From Siniperca chuatsi (taxonomy: Eukaryota; Chordata; Actinopteri; Centrarchiformes; Sinipercidae): a stretch of DNA of 64,000 nucleotides. How positions within the stretch are numbered: the stretch's first letter is position 1; the number at the start of each line of letters is the position of its first letter. Positions 54,412 through 64,000 of the stretch are shown here, one piece after another. Below the pieces are notes generated by a model. That model was not told the DNA's origin and did not search any database. It saw only the letters and a program-made list of their open reading frames with translations. The stretch lies in contig NC_058048.1 in NCBI RefSeq assembly GCF_020085105.1, positions 8,118,862-8,182,861 on the forward strand, written 5' to 3'. The position numbers and the translations under genes were made by a program.

Positions 54412-54490
54412 CAAGTCAATTTTATTTATATGGCCCCATAACACAAATTACAAATTTGCCTCAAGTGGCTTTACAATCTATACATGCTGC
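54412..54490 (+). repeat. Common teleost repeat (CAATTTTATTTATATGGCCC type)
   Basis: CAATTTTATTTATATGGCCC, then ACAAATTACAAATTTGCCTC and GTGGCTTTACAATCTATACA, a sequence I recognise as widespread in fish genomes. Confidence 0.6.
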
Positions 54491-54675
54491 AATAAAGCAT
54501 AGTTATTTTCCACAAAACATTATTATTTTTATTGTTATTAAAGTCTTTCGACTTTCACTGGCTGATGTTCAGGAGCACTTACAGCTAAATAAATGTGTGT
54601 GCTGTCTGCGACATATATTCTACACGTGAAAACTATGATTAAACAATTGCCGGTATACTAAATCGATGTAGCATA

Positions 54676-55326
54676 TTTATTTTGATTGCTAATGTGTGAT
54701 TCTTTTATTTTACATAAATATTTTGATAGAAAATACTGGCTTTTTCCCCCCCAATAACTTCCATGTAATGTGACCCAGTGACTCCAAATCAATACCAAAA
54801 ATGATTACTGGACACATAGGACACACCTCTTCATGTTGGATTTTAGTGCTTCTTCAATTTTAAAACAACAAATGAATGAGAGATAAATAAATAAATGTGT
54901 TTTTCACTGTGTGGTGACTGTAGAAGATCCTTCCATGCACACTTTCTAGAAATGGACAGCACACAATATGAAAAGGCCCAGAAACTGGAAATGTTCCCTA
55001 TGCCAATAAAGCATTTCTTTATAATGTGCTTAATGCTGTGGGGGTGAGTGTCCAGTGTAGTGTTTTGGTATTGATTTGGAGTCTTGGGGTCATGGAAGCT
55101 ATTGAACAAATATCTTGAATCTTCCATAAGAATATTGTCATAAAATAGAAGAAGCACTAGAATCCAATAAGAAGAGGTAGGCCTATGTCCTATGTGACCA
55201 GTGTAGAAATACATTTTGGTATTCATTTGGAGGCACATTACATGGAAGCTACTGAAAAAAATGCCATTATGTTCTATCAAAATACTTATGTAAAATAAAA
55301 GAATTACACATTAGCAATCAAAATAT
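54676..55326. mobile_element. Foldback element with ~185-bp arms
   Basis: 54676-54862 and 55143-55326 are inverted copies over roughly 185 bases with small gaps: ATTTTGATTGCTAATGTGT, TTCTTTTATTTTACATAA, CTTCCATGTAATGTG, ACATAGGACA and TAGTGCTTCTTC all recur on the opposite strand. Part of the loop (about 55049-55105) is a third, direct copy of the right arm's middle. No transposase frame. It could be a foldback transposon or a local rearrangement of a repeat. Confidence 0.75.
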
Positions 55327-55449
55327 ATAAATAAAAGGGTGTGCACCAACAGCATAAGCGACCATGATTTGTCTGGGCCTCTTCATGGCATTGCAGAATC
55401 GACCCTAGAAACTGTGAACATTCCTTTGTGTAAATATCCATGATGTTAG

Positions 55450-55460
<11 letters not shown>

Positions 55461-55490
<30 letters not shown>
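55461..55490. repeat. (CA)n microsatellite
   Basis: About 15 CA units after a short CT run. Confidence 0.95.
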
Positions 55491-55491
<1 letters not shown>

Positions 55492-55689
55492 TTACATTCA
55501 CTAAAAATGTCAGTGTTTATATAGTTCTCACTTATTTGTTTTTGTATTTTTTTAAACTGCAAGTCTACATTTTTTCTATTTTATTTTAAGTTATGTTTTA
55601 CTTATCTGTAGCCTATATACATTATTTCTAACAGAAAAATCACAATTCTTCTGTGTATGTACATTTTTGTTATTGTTGTTGTTTTATTT

Positions 55690-55765
55690 CACACTTGCTT
55701 TGGCAATGTAAACGTCTGTTTCCTATGCCAATAAAGCCCCTTTGAATTAAATTTAATTGAACTGA
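55690..55765 (+). repeat. LINE tail-like repeat end
   Basis: TGCTTTGGCAATGTAAACGT, then TGCCAATAAAGCCCCTTTGA and AATTAAATTTAATTGAA. This is the common fish repeat 3' end of the 'gccaataaagc...ttgaattgaattg' type. Confidence 0.55.
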
Positions 55766-55945
55766 TAGTGTTAAATTGCGGCTTGAGAATGTCTGTTTAC
55801 CTCAACTCGATGATTTGAATGTCATTGCAATGTTAGAGCGGCGTATACCTTTAAAGCCTCATGAACCCGTCTGATCATACATAGTGCAGCAGTTTGCAAG
55901 GAATCACTGAATCATGGGAACCAGAGTGATAATGCGCACGTCTTT

Positions 55946-56015
55946 GTCGCCAGGGCAACCACAATACGTTTCTGTGGATGAAGTCATTTGTTACGCTGAT
56001 CGTTGTCATGGTTAC
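55946..56015 (+). promoter_or_regulatory. Two RFX X-box-like sites upstream of sik3
   Basis: GTCGCCAGGGCAAC (55946-55959) fits GTNRCC-N2-RGYAAC. GTTGTCATGGTTAC (56002-56015) differs from GTTGCCATGGTAAC-type X-boxes at two positions. Both lie within about 185 bases of the sik3 start codon. X-boxes bind RFX factors and are common in ciliary gene promoters; binding here is inferred. Confidence 0.45.
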
Positions 56016-56024
56016 AACCTATAG

Positions 56025-56444
<420 letters not shown>

Positions 56445-57659
56445 TAGAGGTGAACAATTACAAGTTGTCATTGTTTTATTTCAAGCCTTTTCGACCATGT
56501 ACTCACGATGACGCTGGGGCCTTCAGGCTCTGGAGACACAACGTCCAGCCCGCTTTGGTGACACCGCTGCTTGTGTTGAGGGGGTCCGTTCGACACGGGG
56601 CATCACCTCTAACTAGTGGATACATACACATTTACCACAAGATAAATCTGATTTCACATATATCAACTAGTTTTTAAGGAAAGCCAGAAAGGCCTGAGGT
56701 TAATGTGTGGCAAAGCGCAGAGGACGGAGAGAAGGGTATTGACGAAGATGAAAAAGAGGAGACACAGAACATTCCGACTGTAGTAGCTAGCTTAGCTTAC
56801 TAGCTAATTAGCTGTTTGGCTAAGATGCAGATATCTTTCAGATAGATGCCAACACACCATGTTAAAAGTTTGCAGCACCCTATTGGATAACATTAAATTA
56901 ACAACGAACTTCCAAAGTTGATAGGTGTAACAGTTAGGTTTTAGTATTGATAGTAGTATTGATATCTCTCTGAAATTCAACGTAAAAGTATCAACGAAAA
57001 CTGGTTAAAGCCAACTAACTTCATGGCAGAGCCAGAGACTGTAACGTTAGCTTTTTTTTTGTTTAGCTAGCTTGACAGAAAATTATTTTTAATAAACAAA
57101 TCACTTTCCCTGAATCACTTCATGTCAGGAAAGTTTCTCACGTCTTTCTAATGAAATACAACCATTTTGTCATGGTGTAACGTTAGTGTTCGTTTTTGTG
57201 GTATTTATATATCCCAGCTAATAGCTAGATGACTATTCCATGAAGCCTTCCGGACAAGAAAACATTGACATGGCAAAATTAACTTTAGTGGTTTCAAAAC
57301 TGCTACCACATACTTGGAGTGTATGTAGATGTTTTTGCATAGAGTGGGCACCAGTTAGCAGTATACTGGATGATTGACACTTTCACTAGCAGACACTATT
57401 GTCAATAAATGATATTCATGCAAAACACTATCATTGTTGATACACTGAGGTTTGACACAAGTCAGTCCTGTGCTGCAAATCTATAACTCAGATCATCAAT
57501 CATTAATCAACACTTAACATTGTACCCAGGTTTTTTTTATATGTGTCTGGTTGTTGCAAGCAGAAGGTTTGGACCTTTATGGTAGGGAGGTTTGGGGAAT
57601 TACAAGCAGAAGGGATGTAAAGTGTTTTTCTTTTGTGCTGACCTATTGAATCAGGTGCC

Positions 57660-57920
57660 TCAATGTTTCAAAGCTTTATTTGCCTGTGAGCAGTCTATTG
57701 TTGTTCCAGATATGTTGGCTATGTCTTCTTGTGCTGGCATGGTAGTGTAAGCCCAAAAGGACCCAAACAAATAACTAATCCAAAAGCCTAAGTTGGTGCA
57801 TTTGACAACAGCGGCATCAGTAAGATTTCTGCTAAGAAACACTTTGATTTCCAGCCTGTTGGAGAGCTTCTTCTCAGGAACGTACTTGCAATAAGCTGAC
57901 ATTGTGATCAATATGCACAT
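57660..57920 (-). other. Unassigned open frame inside sik3 intron
   Basis: An 86-codon minus-strand frame with normal-looking composition (an internal start gives MSAYCKYVPEKKLSNRLEIK) and an AATAAA near its end. I do not recognise the product. It may be a decayed retrocopy or transposon piece, or chance. Confidence 0.2.
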
Positions 57921-59764
57921 CCCTTATGTTGGATGCTCGGTTGAACACTTGCAACAAATACGTGTAGCTGAAGCCTAAGCTTACAGACAGATCCCGCAAT
58001 AGTTTTGTATTTTTTTTTCTTGACCTGATGAAGAGCCTGTCATTCTAATGGAACAAATAAAGGTGTGTCAATGCAGCTGAGTGTGCAGCTTAATCTCTAT
58101 GCCCTTGTTGACATACACACAGACAGGTAGACACGAGTCATTTGGGTGCTTTGCACCACATAACCCAGAAAACCTTCCATTTAGTTTCTTGAGGCCAAAA
58201 TAAACTTGTCAGTGATTGCTATGTAGTGTTTTTCAACACTACATACTCTCTTGAAGGAGTGCAGCTGTGTTGATATGACTATAATGTAATTTGTGCTTGT
58301 GTTTGTGCTTCACACTTAATAATATATAAATGAATAGATAAATAAAGGTATATTACAATACAAAAACACAGAACAAAACCAAACTGAAACCAAAACACAA
58401 GACAGGGATGGAGATCTATAAAAAGGCTTGCTTATAGTTTGAGTAATACAAAGACAGTACAGTAGCAACATCATAGTGAGAGATTGATGAGCTGGTTATG
58501 AAGCTTTACTCCTTGTGAGCCTGTTTATGCTTGCCTGGATGTGTGTGTGGCTGGGTCTGGCTGTCTGACTGAGTGTGAGAGACAGGCAGAGGACAAAATG
58601 ACAGTGGAACACGGACTGGCAGAATGAAAGAGATGCCTTGTTTGTTGTCTGTTGATGGTGGTCACAGACAGAAGAGTCAACTCATGATTTTCATCAACTA
58701 GCTCAAGGGTTTCAGCACCCCCAGTTGCTCATGAATATCAGAAGAATAGGAGTGTGCTTTTACATGCCTGTGGATATCATGAATATGGATATGATGATCA
58801 GTCATCAGATGAAATGCGCTTTGGAGCCTTGTTTTATGGCCTAGGTTTTTTAACGGTCCAATGAGAAATGCTGACTAGTCAAAAATAGCCTAACAACTCT
58901 CTCCGTTGTTAGATTGAGCTGGATGGTATCCTGCAGTGCAGTCACACAGGAGAGGGCTTGGTTATATATACTTGGTAGCTTAGAAGCCCAGAAAGGGATG
59001 GTCCCTTTCTATGCGTCATTTGCTCGCTGTTGTTTTTTGTTAAACGTAAAACATTCAGCAGGCTATTTGTTTAAAGTTTATTTCCCCAATACACACTAAC
59101 ATTTCAACCATGTATTTTGCAAATTCTTGTGGAGGCTGTCGGTGTGCTGCACCTGGATGTTGTAATAGTGATAGTGTAATAGTTCATCTCCTCTAGACAA
59201 AGCTAGTGAAGTGTAAGTCAAAATAGGAGTTTTGATACTCTCACACAGACTCTATACTAGAGGGAGTTGGGCCACACTTTGCTGCTGTCTTGATAAATGT
59301 TACCTTATTGCTGGTCAAGATCCTTCAACAAGGGACGTACATTTTGTATTATCTCTGGGCGACACTATAAACTAGGCTACTTGTTTTAAGTGTAGCTTAA
59401 AACTTGCTGCTGTACAAATTTAGGGACTTGATAGACTATGACTAGACACCATTGCTTGTGATATTTGGGATTTTATTTTTCAATTATTGCAGCAGCACCA
59501 ACAGCCAATTTGTTCTTTTCGATTTTAATAAATAAAAATAATTTAAACATTAGGTAGTAGCCTAGATCAACTGACAGGAATAGTTATTTTAGTTGTATCT
59601 AGTGTGAAAAATGGCAGCACATGAACAGTTAAACTAATTGACATATCAAAGAATATATTGTTTGACAAGGTGTATACATGCATTACAATACAATGTTGGC
59701 AATGATAAATATTAATACATTATGATAGATATTAGTAAATAATATATACAAATTTAACAATCTA

Positions 59765-60090
59765 ACTAATGATTTTTATTATCAATTAATCTGTTGGTTA
59801 TATTTTCTTTTAATCGATGAATTGAGCGTATAAAACATCAGAAAATAGGGGGAAATGCACATCACAATTTCCCAAAGCCCAAAGTGACATCTTCAAATGA
59901 CTTGCTTCATCTGACCAACAGACCAAAACAAATATATTTAATTTATAGCCTAATGCTATAAAACTGAGAAACAGTAAATTCTCACATTTGAGAAGCTGTA
60001 ACTAGCAAATGTTTCGCATTTATATAAATATATTTCTAAAATTGTTGGGATTAATTTTATGACCATTGACTAGTCTTTCAAGATTATTTA
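59765..60090 (-). repeat. hAT-type MITE fragment, common teleost family
   Basis: Contains AAAACATCAGAAAATAGGGG, CAATTTCCCAAAGCCCAAAG, TCTTCAAATGACTTGC and a CTCACATTTGAGAAGCTG end, in the order of a repeat I recognise as very frequent in fishes. Strand is nominal. Confidence 0.6.
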
Positions 60091-61215
60091 GATTACAAAA
60101 TGTTGCAATTTGAATTCCAAGTCTGTGTCCATTCTTAAATGTAATCTAGTCAAAGCCAATATTGTTTATCTCCACCACTGATTAAAGTCTCCTGAGTTTT
60201 GAGCACAACTTGAAGGTAAAATGTCCTTGGAAATATGCTCATATTTGATGAAATATGTTGAAATGAGATGTAGGACTTCTACAGAATCTTCTACATCTTT
60301 CATCAATATTCTGACAATTTTAGAAATTGTCCATCACTGCTAGTCAGGTATAATAGAACATCTTTGGTCTTTGCTGGCCTCTAGATAAATGGTCAGTGCT
60401 AACATTGTATGTTTGTGTATGTGCAAACTTGTGTGTAATAAATTGACAAAGGAGGTATGGTCAGTGCCCTTGTACGACCTGACTAAGGATCAAGTAAAGA
60501 CACACACTTTGAAAAGCCCTCTGTCTTGTTGTGCCCACAGCAAGGTAAGCAAGAATGGTAAAAGATGGCATTGTGCGACATGTCCTGACCTGTCTGTCTG
60601 CGGGGAAGCAGGCCTTTTCCCCTTCCTCTTCTTCCTGTCTTCTCCCCCTTCCTCTCGAGTGTTTTGTTAGGCAAGAGAAAGATGAGCAGGAGGAAGAGGG
60701 CAGGCATGATGGCAAGCGTTTGGTAACAGGCCTAGTGTACTGTGTCACACACACTCATGCAAAGCTCTCTTACATACATCATAGAGGGCTATGTTTCTCA
60801 GACACACATACGCACACACTCAAATGTGGGTGAATAATATGACAAAGGCTGTGTTTCTGCTTGACTTATCTCCTTGCCCTTTAGTCATCTTCTGCTGCAT
60901 TCTAAGTTGTCGGAAGAAGAACACAGCCTGGACTGTGTGTGTGTATGTCTCTGTTACATGACATGAGGGAGGGTAGTGTAGGCTTCATCAGTAAGATCCT
61001 GCTCTTGCTCATGAACCATCTCAGCACCTACGTTTCCGCCCCAGACTGATACCAGCAGTTTGTGTGCAAATTGATTGTTTAGTGAAGATGGTAGTAGCTC
61101 TGCTGATGCAAAGTCTTCCAGCCAGAAACCACAGTTGTGATAGAGCTAAGGTCTTTGGTTGATGCTGCTGCTTCAAATATATTCCTTCCAGAGAGTTCAT
61201 AACATGATCTGTGAG

Positions 61216-61265
61216 AGTAGGGCTGAACGATATGCAAAAAAAAATCATATTGCGATTGCGTTTTT
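61216..61265. repeat. GGGCTGAACGATATG-type repeat end
   Basis: GTAGGGCTGAACGATATGC then an A-run and ATCATATTGCGATTGCG, the recognisable terminal sequence of a common fish hAT-like repeat. Confidence 0.55.
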
Positions 61266-61395
61266 TTAAAATGCAAAAATCTAGTACTGCCATAAAGCAG
61301 TCCTGCTCAGCGATTTACAACATTGTACACAATGGTCTAATACACCCAGAGGTATTAAGAGGGATAGCTAAAAATTTACAATTCATATTGTCTCA

Positions 61396-63018
61396 TAGGG
61401 GTTTCACAGAATAGTTGACTATCAAAACCACTAGTCGACACTGTGCATCATTGCAGACTAATCGTTCATCTGTAGTTTTAGCACAATGCAGTAATAAGGC
61501 AGTGGCAATGCATGTACAGCAGATATGCAGCAGCGACATGCAGCAAGAGCAAGAGGCCCCAATGCTCGACTGCAGTCAACAGTGTTCAAATACCAGAGCA
61601 GATAAAACCGTCAAATCCAATATATGTAGATGTACCACAACAGTACAGTCAGAACAGCAGAGAGGCGGCGGAGATTACTTGAGTTAATGGCAACTACGCT
61701 CGTTACTGTAAATAACTGCAATAAAACCTTTAGTGAGTAAAAAGCCAATACTTTATCAATACACCTGTTCAACAAGCATGAACATGTAGAAAGCAATATT
61801 TTAATTGAATCTGCTCTGTCCGCAGTCTGATCCATCGCTGCTATGTTTTGCACAACCACAGCGCGCTAGCTAGCAAATTGTTCCAACTGTTTACCTTAGC
61901 TTGTCACGTATCTTAAAATTTGGCAAATTCTTGTAAACTTACTGCTGGCTGAGACAAACCAGCCCCTCCTCCCTCTACCAGGTAACTTACCAGGACACAG
62001 GACAGGAGGAGGGGCTGATACTGACTGGTGTCTGTGTTCTTCATTCTTTCTAAACTTCACTCAGTATTTTGATGTCAGGAATATGATTTATTTTATTGAC
62101 ATTCTAGATTTGTTTTCAGTGAAATATTGAGTTTATTTAGTGACTTTGCTGTTGTAAATTACTGTTGCTGCTCTAGAAACATTTAGTTATATTTAAAATA
62201 TTCAATTGTAATCCTCTTCTGAATTTATTTATTTTTAAAAAAGCAATTATTTAGTAATGGAAAACAACAACCCTCAACAGAGATAGCTACTTCCATCATC
62301 AGCTCCAGAAAAATACACATTTAATTCTTTTTTACCACTTGCCCTGTCGGGCAATCCTTATTGTTGAGCCCTGCTCACTACATTGAAAACCTGTCAACAT
62401 CACTGAATGTTTACAAATGTATTGGCTAATTAAAATAAACTTTTGCAACCTCTGGACATTTGTGTTTATTAGCGAGATTGCTTATGAAGTTATTTCCAAA
62501 GTTGATCTTGTATTTCAAACAGTTTGAGCATGTAATCATAGTGCATCATAGTAGCCTATTAAGAGCTTTCCAGATGGCCTTCTAACGACCAAAGGTGGAC
62601 ATAACTTTGGTCGTTGTTGTGCATAAATTTGTTTGAACAATCATTTTCTACGTTATGCCATGTTAAATAAACATAATATAAAGTATCTGGAGAAGGACTG
62701 ACTCCCGCTAACCCTGCAAGAAAGCAGTTGCGTTGTTACTGCAGTCAAACAGAATATCCAGCTCAGACAAGCTTGCTGGGGTTTAATCCAATCAGATTGC
62801 TGCTCATTTGTAAACAGCCTCTCAGAGCCAATCAAGGACTCTGCTATTTCACCTATGCCCAGGTTGGTCCTGCCTACATTAGTTAACTCTTTACTGGTTG
62901 TATTTGAGACCTTTTTGACGAGAATTGATCATTGTTATTGGGTGAAAAAATCGACTAGTTGACTACTTTTTTGCGAGTAGTTGATGACTACTAAAATGCA
63001 GCAGTCGTGAATGCCCTA
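61396..63018. mobile_element. Non-autonomous hAT element with 8-bp TSD
   Basis: The ends TAGGGGTTTCAC (61396-61407) and, inverted, TAGGGCATTCAC (63007-63018) match at 10 of 12 bases. They are flanked by an exact 8-bp duplication, TTGTCTCA, at 61388-61395 and 63019-63026, the target-site length of hAT transposons. Sub-terminal AGTTGACTA and CTAGTCGAC motifs also occur in inverted form at both ends. No transposase is readable. A 13-bp perfect inverted repeat (61960-61972 against 62005-62017) lies inside. Confidence 0.85.
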
Positions 63019-63584
63019 TTGTCTCATGGTATTAAGTAGTCGTATCACCCACCCATACTGTGGAGCAGGGAGGCAAATAATGTTCAATTAATATTGGGCT
63101 CACTCTTGTATTTGCTAATGTTATTCTTCTTCTTCTTCTTCCTATGAGGAAATCTGCCTTCCATGCATGAAAATATACAAAATAAAAATAAAACTAATTA
63201 AACCTTTCCCCTCCCACATTATCCCAAATTATTGCTGAACAGTTTTCATGAAAAGAATTTACAAAATTTTGATGTCATGGTAGATGTAGTGTGGTAAATT
63301 TCAGAATTGTATCTCAAAAACAGTTTTGACAGTATTTTTAATTCTATCCTCATGTAAACTATTGCAGTCAATGGAAATAGAGCATCTTTAAACATCTCTT
63401 TGTCACTTATGGATCAGTCTTTATAAAAATAAATTACAGACATCTCTATGTTGTCTAGATGAAGTTCTTGAAGAAATTCTCAGAATTTTGTCTTTAACTG
63501 AATTTTTGCACTTGTTTGAAATCTGTCTTTACATGCAACCCTAGTGATTGCCTAAGTCATAGTGTGAAGCCATCTATGGTTTCT

Positions 63585-63655
63585 CACTTGGCTGGTGATC
63601 ATGACTTGCTCTTGGTGTTTAAGGTTGTGAGTTTGAGTCCTGGGTGAAACAGAAT
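63585..63655 (+). repeat. tRNA-like SINE remnant
   Basis: GGCTGGTGATCATGACTTGC, then AAGGTTGTGAGTTTGAGTCC and TGGG. The second block resembles a tRNA B-box region (GGTTCGAGTCC) with typical SINE context. A cloverleaf cannot be folded convincingly, so it is not a tRNA gene. Confidence 0.4.
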
Positions 63656-63824
63656 TGACATGCTAATGCCTACCCATCTGTTGTGCTGTGTGGACATTAT
63701 TTTTAAAGAGATTTTTTAATTTAAGAAGTTTTAAATAATTATGGTCCAGGCAGTTCTGCTGAAGGACCCTCATGTATTTGTCTTCCTCCTCATCCTTTTT
63801 TTATTTTCCTCCTTCTGGACATTT

Positions 63825-63947
63825 GCTGGAACCAGCAAATGTTTGGCATTTTTGCATGAAAAGTGACAATTAATAGATTATCAAAATAGTTGCCCATTAA
63901 ATTTCTTTTAATCGTCAGTTAATTGACTAATCATTGCAGCTCTACCA
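63825..63947 (+). repeat. Second fragment of the hAT-type MITE family
   Basis: Shares AGCAAATGTTT-GCATTT with the copy at 60003 and ends TTGACTAATCATTGCAGCTC, the terminal sequence type (inverted: GAGCTGCAATGATTAG) of this family. Confidence 0.55.
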
Positions 63948-64000
63948 TGAACATTTGGCATGATTGTAGTGGACAGGCAGAGATATAATGGTGGAGGACG

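Larger units (their letters stand above)
52781..55945. other. Interval between sidt2 and sik3 5' ends
   Basis: The two genes are divergent. No complete gene was found between them (mammals have pafah1b2 near here; I see no trace). It holds the sidt2-like fragment (53440-53700), a common repeat (54412-54490), a foldback cluster (54676-55326), a CA run and an L2-like tail. Confidence 0.55.

Noticed and set aside
63585-63655. A tRNA gene
   Set aside because: Only the B-box-like part is convincing; no complete cloverleaf, so treated as a SINE remnant.

Overview
The window is vertebrate nuclear DNA, almost certainly from a teleost fish. Genes are split into many short exons with GT/AG introns. 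There are many CA/TG microsatellites and typical fish repeats (L1-like LINE, hAT-type elements, LINE tails). The gene set matches a block that lies mostly on human 11q23: bace1, apoa1, cep164, sidt2 and sik3, plus a T-box gene of the Tbx1/Tbx10 group. No rRNA, CRISPR or prokaryotic operon is present, and I see no intact tRNA gene.

Layout. 1-5874 is flank, most likely the first intron of bace1; it holds a 1.2-kb element with long inverted ends and a degraded L1-like LINE. Bace1 exon 1 (minus) is at 5875-6222. A complete tbx10-like gene (minus, 8 coding exons, 324 aa) spans 8277-11537; a roughly 0.7-kb GA-rich minisatellite fills most of its first intron. A complete apoa1 gene (minus, 263 aa) spans 13598-14789, with its polyA signal at 13193 and a TATA box at 15534. 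15.7-22.6 kb has no gene I can support, but holds candidate liver regulatory sites. A complete cep164 gene (plus, 27 coding exons, 1722 aa) spans 23345-38415. A complete sidt2 gene (minus, up to 27 coding exons, 876 aa) spans 40336-52129 and lies tail-to-tail with cep164. 53-56 kb holds a sidt2-exon-like fragment and a foldback repeat cluster. Sik3 exon 1 (plus) is at 56130-56420, and the rest of the window is its first intron, with a hAT element bounded by an 8-bp target-site duplication.

How the genes work together. This is conserved synteny, not a pathway or operon. ApoA-I is a secreted lipoprotein component. Bace1 is a membrane aspartyl protease. The T-box protein is a transcription factor. 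Cep164 is a centriole distal-appendage protein needed for ciliogenesis. Sidt2 is a multi-pass lysosomal membrane protein. Sik3 is an AMPK-related kinase. For the complete genes I joined exons by matching splice sites and reading phase; each reading frame closes without a frameshift and ends at a stop. The most notable unexplained items are the sidt2 exon-3-like fragment upstream of sidt2, a 27-base sidt2 microexon candidate, an expanded acidic cep164 exon with a repeated SDE-type motif, two RFX X-box-like sites before sik3, and several long inverted repeats.
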